A stretch of 64,000 nt of DNA from M3007 sp044226205 (GTDB lineage: Bacteria; Bacteroidota; Bacteroidia; Chitinophagales; Saprospiraceae). This document shows, in pieces, positions 58,923 to 64,000 of the stretch. The notes beneath the pieces were generated by a model. It did no database searches and had not been told where the DNA came from. It saw only the letters and a list, made by a program, of their open reading frames with translations. How positions within the stretch are numbered: position 1 is the stretch's first letter; every line of letters begins with the position of its first letter. The stretch spans positions 1-64,000 of the forward strand of contig JBGAHL010000028.1 in NCBI GenBank assembly GCA_044226205.1, read 5' to 3'. The position numbers and the translations under genes are program-made.

Positions 58923-59645
58923 ATGAAACAAATTCTGCTTGCCCTGCTCACGTTTTTGGCCGGAAATGTTCTGGCCCAGCAAAACGAAGGCGACATCCAG
59001 TTCGATGAAAAAGTCAACATGCACCGCAACCTTCCGCCCGATGCGGCCGACATGCGCGCCATGATACCCGAATGGCGGGTGTCCAAGTCCGAACTGCTTT
59101 TTGCGGCCGATGAAAGCCTGTTTCACAACCTGCCCGACGAGGACGAGGACGAGCCGGCCGAAGGTGGCCCCATGGTCATCAAGATCCAGCGGCCGGAAGC
59201 TATTTTTTACCGCAACTACACAACCGGCCGGAAAATCGACTCGCGCGAATTTTTTGGCAAAAACTACCTCATCGAAGATTCGCTGGCCGCGCCGGGCTGG
59301 AAAATCACGGGCCAGTCGAAAACCATCCTGGGTTACAACTGCCTCGAAGCGACGACGCAGGACACCGTCCGCAAGCGCCAGATCACGGCCTGGTTTACCG
59401 ACGCCATCCCGCTCTCCGCAGGGCCGGCCGGATTCGGCCAGCTGCCCGGCATGATCCTCGAACTGGACATCAACAACGGTGAAATGATCTTGACCGCCAC
59501 CAAAGTCAACTTCCGCAAACTCAAAAAGAAAGAGCTGGTCGCGCCCCAAAAAGGCGAAAAAATCAGCGACGCCGACTTTCAGAAAATGGTCGCCGAACGT
59601 ATGCGCGAAAACGGCGGCCGGCAGATGAGGGTAATTCGGAATTAA
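58923..59645 (+). CDS. GLPGLI family secreted protein
   Basis: A 240-residue exported protein with signal peptide (MKQILLALLTFLAGNVLAQ). The family signature GQLPGMILELDINNG near residue 179 corresponds to GLPGLI(L). The strand pattern YRNYTTGRKIDSREFFGKNYLIEDSL, then WKITGQSKTILGYNCLEATT and ITAWFTDAIP, is standard. GLPGLI proteins are common in Bacteroidota near two-component genes; the family's function is not settled. It is divergent from a sensor kinase, which may control it. Confidence 0.93.
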   Translation: MKQILLALLTFLAGNVLAQQNEGDIQFDEKVNMHRNLPPDAADMRAMIPEWRVSKSELLFAADESLFHNLPDEDEDEPAEGGPMVIKIQRPEAIFYRNYTTGRKIDSREFFGKNYLIEDSLAAPGWKITGQSKTILGYNCLEATTQDTVRKRQITAWFTDAIPLSAGPAGFGQLPGMILELDINNGEMILTATKVNFRKLKKKELVAPQKGEKISDADFQKMVAERMRENGGRQMRVIRN

Positions 59646-59656
59646 GGGGTTGATGA

Positions 59657-59778
59657 GGTTGATGAGGTTTATAAGGTTGATAAAAGGAGGGTGCTTGCTC
59701 TCTTTTTATAAAATGGGCAGCATTAATTTCCCGAGAGCGTCCAAGTCCCTTTTATCATCCTTATAAACCTCATCAACC
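59657..59778. repeat. 31-bp inverted repeat with 60-bp spacer
   Basis: Arms at 59657-59687 (beginning GGTTGATGAGGTTTATAAGG) and 59748-59778 are inverse copies with one mismatch. The arms are built from GATGAGGTT units, the complement of the decamers at 3571. It lies between the convergent GLPGLI and kmo genes and may act as a terminator. The 59646-59782 space has no gene. Confidence 0.85.
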
Positions 59779-59782
59779 AACC

Positions 59783-61138
59783 TTATCCAACTCCCTCCGC
59801 CCACTTGCGAAACACCTCTTCCACCTTCGGCCCGTCCCATTCCTGTTCGATGTTGTCGATGGCCAGAATTTGTTCGAAGAGGCGGTTTTGGGCGTCGTCT
59901 TCGCGCAGGGCGATGTGGTAGGGCGTATTGCTGAACGTTACCATGGAATAGACCGGCAGAAAGTCGGGGTGCCGCTCGTGCAAACGGGCGGCAATTTTTT
60001 TGCGCAGCAGGAATTTCGGGTCGGCCACCAGGTCGCGCATTTCGATAAAATTGCGGAGCGCGAGCTCGGCGATGGCGTCGCCGTCGGCCTTGCGGCGGCG
60101 CGAAAACTCGGGGATCATCCGCGACCAGTCGCCGTTGAACTCGTCGTGCATGGCGTCGAGAATGGTGCAGTCTTCAAAGCCGGCGTTCATGCCCTGTCCG
60201 TAAAAAGGCACGATGGCGTGCGCCGAGTCGCCGAGCAGCAAGATGCGGTTTTGCCATTGCCAGGGGTAGCATTGCAGGGTCATCAGCGAGGAAGTCGGGT
60301 TGGCCCAGAAGTCGTCGAGCAAGGTGGGCATCAGCGCCATGGCATCGGGGAAATAGCGCTCGAAAAAGCCGCGCACGGCTTCGTTGTTGGTCAGGTGTTC
60401 GAAGGCCACATCGCCTTCGAAGGGCAGGAACAGGGTGCAGGTAAAGGTGCCATCGGCATTGGGCAGGGCAATGAGCATAAAATTGCCGCGTGGCCAGATG
60501 TGCAAGGCATTGGGCTCCATGCGATGACCGCCGCCCGGCGCCGGCGGAATGGTGAGTTCCTTGTAGCCGTGTTCGAGATAACGCTGGCGGTAGTCGAAGC
60601 GGTCGGTGCGCTGGAGCGCGTAGCGGACGGCCGAAAAAGCGCCGTCGGTGCCGAAAATGAGGGGCGCTTCGAGGGTTTTGTGTTCGCCGCTGCGCAGGTC
60701 TTCAAAACTGATGAGTGGATTGTTGAGATCGACCTCGGTGCAGCGGTGCTCGAAATGAAATTGCACGTTGGGAAATTCCGAGGCGATGCGTAGCAGTTCG
60801 AGGTTGAGGCCGCCCCGCGACACGGAGTAAATCGCTTCGCCCGTTTTGCCGTACGGCTGATAGGCCATGTCGCCGCTGACGGTATGGATCATCCGTCCGG
60901 GCATGGGGATGGCTACCGGCAGGAGTTTTTCGCGGATGCCGGCCTGCTCGGCGGCTTTCCAGCCGCGTTCGGACATGGCCAGATTGATCGACCGGCCGCC
61001 AGTGTAGCCGGCAGCGCGCATGTCGGGGCGGCGTTCGAATACTTGCACGGTGTAGCCGCGGCGGGCGAGGAAAACGGCCCACAGGGAACCGACGAGGCCG
61101 GCGCCGACGACGACGGCAGTTTTATGTTGGTCAGGCAT
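59783..61138 (-). CDS. kmo: Kynurenine 3-monooxygenase
   Basis: A 451-residue FAD-dependent aromatic hydroxylase that converts kynurenine to 3-hydroxykynurenine on the route from tryptophan to NAD or quinolinate. The dinucleotide motif VVVGAGLVGSLWAVFLARRG opens the protein and ERRPDMR follows. GGRSINLAMSERGWKA is the KMO substrate-side signature, and LLLGDSAHAIVPFYGQGMNAGFEDC is the second FAD motif. No other kynurenine-pathway gene is in the window. ATG at 61138 was chosen; an in-frame ATG five codons upstream is equally possible. Confidence 0.95.
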   Translation of the reverse strand: MPDQHKTAVVVGAGLVGSLWAVFLARRGYTVQVFERRPDMRAAGYTGGRSINLAMSERGWKAAEQAGIREKLLPVAIPMPGRMIHTVSGDMAYQPYGKTGEAIYSVSRGGLNLELLRIASEFPNVQFHFEHRCTEVDLNNPLISFEDLRSGEHKTLEAPLIFGTDGAFSAVRYALQRTDRFDYRQRYLEHGYKELTIPPAPGGGHRMEPNALHIWPRGNFMLIALPNADGTFTCTLFLPFEGDVAFEHLTNNEAVRGFFERYFPDAMALMPTLLDDFWANPTSSLMTLQCYPWQWQNRILLLGDSAHAIVPFYGQGMNAGFEDCTILDAMHDEFNGDWSRMIPEFSRRRKADGDAIAELALRNFIEMRDLVADPKFLLRKKIAARLHERHPDFLPVYSMVTFSNTPYHIALREDDAQNRLFEQILAIDNIEQEWDGPKVEEVFRKWAEGVG

Positions 61139-61243
61139 GGTCAAAACGGGCATTTAGCGCCCTTGGCGGGCAAATTTATTGGGCGAAAGGGGAATTATGG
61201 CGCAACTCCGCAATTCGGAATAATTCTTTTCAAAAGAAGGGTC

Positions 61244-62554
61244 TTACAGTTCTCCGGCCAGCAAACGCAGCTGAATTTCTCCCACTTTCAGGTTGTAAAG
61301 GGCCAGGTTGCGGCGCAGCAATGCCTGTTCGAGGCTGTTTTGTGCGGTCTGGGTTTCGAGGGCGTTGGTTTGGCCGAGGCGGAAACGTTCGGTGCTGACG
61401 TTGAGGTTTTCGCGGGCATTGCGCACGTTTTCTTCTTCGAGGGCCAGGGCGCTGCGCTGGGTTTGGTAAAATGCGATTTGGTCGTCGAGTGCGGCGCTCA
61501 GGGCGAGCCGCTGCGCGTCGAGCCGAATAGCCGATTGTTGTGCCTGCACCTTGGCCACATCCACCTGGCGCCGGTAGTTGCCGCCGGAATAAAGTGGTAC
61601 TTGCAGTCCCGCGCCGACGGTCAGCCCCGCCGAAAAAGTATTGAGCAAAAAGCCCGCGCCGTTGTCGGTGCGCTGGCCACCGAGTTGGCCCAGCCCCGAA
61701 ATGCGGGGTTTGTTGAGGGTTTGGGCTTCCTGCACGGCCAGGGCGGCCACGTCCGCGCTTTTTTGCAAGGCGAGCAGGGAAGGGTTTTGGCTTTGAATTT
61801 TTTGCAAAAGTGCGTCGTGGTCGGGGTTCCAGGTGGTTTGCAGCGTTTCGTCGACGCCAAAACGCGTATTGGGGTCGCGGGCCAGCAGCCGGTTCAGTTC
61901 CCGTTTGGCGGTGGTGGTGGCGTTTTGCTGGGCCAGCAGGTCGGCGCGGCGCTGGTTGAGGTCGATGCGCGCCTGGAGCGCGTCGGTCTGGGCGGCCATG
62001 CCCGCGGCCAGGCGGGCCTCGGCGATACGCAGGCGTTCTTCATTGAGGGCGATGACCTCGGCCAGGGCGCGTTCCTGCTGCCGGCTGCGCACGATGTCGT
62101 AATAGGTCAGCAAGACGCTGGCCGAGGTTTGTTGCACGGTAGCGCGCAGGTCGATCTGGCCGAGGGCTTCCAGTTCGGCCAGGCGTTTTTTGGTGATGTA
62201 CATGCGCCCGCCGTCGAAGAGGGTCCATTCGAGCTGGACGGCGGCGTTCACCGTGTTGGAAAAGACGCCGTAAGCCTCGATGTGCCGGCCGTCGGCGAGG
62301 TTTTGCACCTGGACGCCGTTGAGTGTGGCGTTGTCGCCGGCCACCAGATTGACCGTCGGCAACATGCCCGCGTTGCCGCGGGTGTTGTTGAGCCGGGCAA
62401 TATCGGCGTCGGTTCGGGCCAGTTCGATGTCGTAATTATTGGCCAATGCAATCCGCACCGCTTCGTCGGGAAGCAGGAGGACGGAATCGGGTTGTTGGGC
62501 CGACAAGCCCAGCGACAGCAAAAAGCCCGGCAGCAGGAGCATTAATTTTTTCAT
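61244..62554 (-). CDS. TolC-family outer-membrane efflux protein
   Basis: A 436-residue outer-membrane factor. A signal peptide (MKKLMLLLPGFLLSLGLSAQ) precedes two repeats of the OEP domain with long coiled coils (LQARIDLNQRRADLLAQQNATTTAKRELNRLL, and SALALEEENVRNARENLNVSTERFRLGQTNALE). It would form the outer channel of a tripartite pump or type I system. No pump or adaptor gene is next to it here. ATG at 62554 is set by the signal peptide. It is divergent from the MarR-type gene, with 211 bases between them, so MarR may regulate it. Confidence 0.91.
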   Translation of the reverse strand: MKKLMLLLPGFLLSLGLSAQQPDSVLLLPDEAVRIALANNYDIELARTDADIARLNNTRGNAGMLPTVNLVAGDNATLNGVQVQNLADGRHIEAYGVFSNTVNAAVQLEWTLFDGGRMYITKKRLAELEALGQIDLRATVQQTSASVLLTYYDIVRSRQQERALAEVIALNEERLRIAEARLAAGMAAQTDALQARIDLNQRRADLLAQQNATTTAKRELNRLLARDPNTRFGVDETLQTTWNPDHDALLQKIQSQNPSLLALQKSADVAALAVQEAQTLNKPRISGLGQLGGQRTDNGAGFLLNTFSAGLTVGAGLQVPLYSGGNYRRQVDVAKVQAQQSAIRLDAQRLALSAALDDQIAFYQTQRSALALEEENVRNARENLNVSTERFRLGQTNALETQTAQNSLEQALLRRNLALYNLKVGEIQLRLLAGEL

Positions 62555-62712
62555 GGCAACTCGACGTGGTCGAAACAGTTTGATAATCAATTTCTTAGAA
62601 GAAAAGGCAAAAATAGCAATTCCCGGCGACCTCCTTCCAACGGCGGAACCCCTTCGAGGGTTCGTCATTTGGCAGGAGAAAAGAAAAAAAGACGCCGTGT
62701 AGGATTCCTAAA

Positions 62713-62720
62713 TAACTTTG
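62713..62720 (+). promoter_or_regulatory. Putative -7 box of the MarR-type gene
   Basis: TAACTTTG fits TAnnTTTG and lies 45 bases before the ATG at 62766, within the space shared with the divergent TolC gene. Confidence 0.45.
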
Positions 62721-62765
62721 CAGCAGAACAAGCCCTCGCTTCTTTTAACGGGCAGGTTCGACTTT

Positions 62766-63368
62766 ATGGGAGATAGTATTTTTAACCCCGACGCACAGCT
62801 CGAAAAAGTGGATTTCCGCATCGTAGCGGCTCTCGAACGACTGTCAGAAGCTTTTCGCGTATTACTTTGGGATCAGGCCAAAGTGCTGAACATCAGCCCG
62901 ATACAAATCCAGTTGTTGATCTTTCTGCGTTATCACAAGCCGGAATATGCCACCGTCAGCAAACTGGCCGAAGTATTCAACATGACCCGCCCGACCGTCA
63001 GCGATGCCGTGCGCGTACTGGAACAAAAAGGCCTGGTCGAGCGAGAGCCCAACCCCGACGATGCCCGCAGCCATACACTTTTGCTCACCGCGGCAGGTCG
63101 CGCCATGGCCGATCAAACGGCCCATTTTGCCAGTCCGCTGTTGTTGCCGCTCGAACGGATGGACGAAACGCAAAAACATCAGCTGCTGGAAAGCCTGCTG
63201 CACATGATTCTCAACCTCCAGCACAAAGGCGTCGTCAGTTTGCACCGTATGTGTTTTAACTGCCAGAATTACATGACCCGACCCTCGGGGCATTATTGCA
63301 GGCTGCTGGCTAAAAAACTGGAAAACAAGGATTTGCAAATCGATTGCCCGGTGCACGTCCCGCATTAA
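62766..63368 (+). CDS. MarR-type regulator with C-terminal cysteine cluster
   Basis: A 200-residue protein. Residues about 20-145 form a MarR winged helix (SPIQIQLLIFLRYH, VSKLAEVFNMTRPTVSDAVRVLEQKGLVEREPNPDDARS). After that comes an extension not found in ordinary MarR proteins: MCFNCQNYM, HYCRLL and a further Cys in QIDCPVHVPH. These four cysteines and nearby histidines could bind a metal or an iron-sulfur cluster, or sense oxidation. It starts at the ATG at 62766. It is divergent from a TolC gene, and radC follows downstream on the same strand. Confidence 0.87.
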   Translation: MGDSIFNPDAQLEKVDFRIVAALERLSEAFRVLLWDQAKVLNISPIQIQLLIFLRYHKPEYATVSKLAEVFNMTRPTVSDAVRVLEQKGLVEREPNPDDARSHTLLLTAAGRAMADQTAHFASPLLLPLERMDETQKHQLLESLLHMILNLQHKGVVSLHRMCFNCQNYMTRPSGHYCRLLAKKLENKDLQIDCPVHVPH

Positions 63369-63484
63369 TACGGCTGAAAAGCCCCCTGTTTTTTGAAATA
63401 AATTTTTGGACAAACGGCACGCGCCGCCACTCGTGACCAATGGCCCGGCTATCTTCGTGAAGCCGTGAAAGCCGGCGCCCGACC

Positions 63485-64000
63485 ATGTCCGATCCTCGAT
63501 CCAACGCCATAACTGCCTGGGCGGAAGAAGACCGCCCCCGCGAAAAAATGCTGCTTCGCGGCAAAAACGCGCTTACCGACGCCGAGCTGCTCGCCATCCT
63601 CATCGGCTCGGGCACAGCTGGCGAAAGCGCCGTGGCGCTTGCCCAGCGCATACTCGACCACGTAAACCGAAGCCTGCACGACCTGGGCAAACGGACTGTG
63701 GGCGAATTGCAACGCTTCAAGGGAATTGGCGAAGCCAAAGCCATCACCATCGCCGCCGCGCTCGAACTCGGTCGCCGCAGGCAGCTGCCCGGATTGCAGG
63801 AGCGCCCGCGCATCGGGTGCAGCCAGGACGCGTACAATACCCTCGGCGCACAATTGTCCGACCTGCACCACGAAGAATTCTGGCTGTTGCTGCTCAACAA
63901 AGCCAACGAAGTGTTCGACCGCTGCCGGCTCAGCAGCGGAGGCTCGGCAGGCACCGTCGTGGATGTCAAAATCCTGTTCAAAACAGCGCTCGATGCCCGG
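63485..64000 (+). CDS. radC: RadC family protein, 5' part (cut by window end)
   Basis: A reading frame from ATG at 63485 runs off the window after 172 codons. The N-terminal helix-hairpin-helix region (REKMLLRGKNALTDAELLAILIGSGT, then LQRFKGIGEAKAITIAAALELGRR) and the start of the JAB/MPN-type domain (DAYNTLGAQLSDLHHEEFWLLLLN) match RadC. The metal-binding HxH...D motif would lie beyond the edge. RadC was once linked to DNA repair, but its actual role is unsettled. TATCTTCG at 63450, one base off the -7 consensus, may be its promoter. Confidence 0.9.
   Translation, partial: MSDPRSNAITAWAEEDRPREKMLLRGKNALTDAELLAILIGSGTAGESAVALAQRILDHVNRSLHDLGKRTVGELQRFKGIGEAKAITIAAALELGRRRQLPGLQERPRIGCSQDAYNTLGAQLSDLHHEEFWLLLLNKANEVFDRCRLSSGGSAGTVVDVKILFKTALDAR

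Noticed and set aside
60884..62545. A 553-codon plus-strand open frame opposite kmo and the TolC gene
   Set aside because: It runs across two well-identified genes and the gap between them and shows no protein-like features.

Overview
The window comes from a Bacteroidota chromosome, most likely a GC-rich member of the Saprospiria (Lewinella/Haliscomenobacter-like). Three observations support this. It carries type IX secretion genes (porZ, porU, porV) and T9SS cargo with type A and type B C-terminal sorting domains. It has a GLPGLI protein and a kynurenine 3-monooxygenase. Its promoters carry TAnnTTTG -7 boxes. The species-level placement is inference.

Layout. (1) 1-10.9 kb is core chromosome: a sensor kinase, a secreted protein, xerD, an EVE-domain protein, a membrane protein, a block of 55-56 bp tandem repeats, a LOG-family hydrolase, obg, a small acidic protein, porZ, nadD and rbfA. 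(2) 10.9-35.9 kb is a tandem array of two integrative elements in a tRNA-Lys(TTT) gene. Element 1 (about 10.9-24.1 kb) carries divalent-metal efflux genes (a CzcA-TolC fusion, CzcB, a Zn/Cd P-type ATPase and two small proteins). Behind them lie a rolling-circle Rep, an HTH protein, an unknown protein and a tyrosine integrase. Element 2 (about 24.1-35.85 kb) carries a C5-cytosine methyltransferase, a DUF4928-like probable restriction enzyme and Vsr. Behind them lie a primase-like protein, a palindromic iteron-like cluster, a DUF3987 ATPase, an HTH protein, two unknown proteins (one with membrane segments, a coiled coil and a zinc finger) and a second tyrosine integrase. Copies of the tRNA 3' end lie at 10916, 24083 and 35824. 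Each is followed by a terminator-like hairpin and then by short arm-type repeats.

(3) 35.9-64 kb is core chromosome again: porV, a delta-60-repeat T9SS cargo, porU, a DUF1761 protein, a nucleotide-sugar/threonine-dehydrogenase-like epimerase, a FucP-like transporter, ribE, a DUF2541-like protein, and rsmI-purS-pssA. These are followed by a large type B cargo protein, a CotH-domain cargo protein, a PlsC acyltransferase, a class V aminotransferase, a second sensor kinase divergent from a GLPGLI gene, kmo, a TolC, a MarR-type regulator with a cysteine cluster, and the 5' part of radC.

How parts work together. PorU (sortase), PorV (shuttle) and PorZ (LPS delivery) form the attachment complex that processes T9SS cargo such as the three sorting-domain proteins here. 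The metal genes form one plus-strand operon that would pump Zn/Co/Cd-type ions from cytoplasm (P-ATPase) and periplasm (RND) to the outside. The methyltransferase, DUF4928-like protein and Vsr would form a restriction-modification-repair unit. The two elements share a layout: cargo next to the tRNA, then a replication module, an HTH gene, a large unknown and the integrase at the far end. They use different replication modules, rolling-circle Rep versus primase plus iteron-like palindromes. Intergenic spaces in the core are rich in palindromic repeat elements, several of which supply the stop codon of the adjoining gene.
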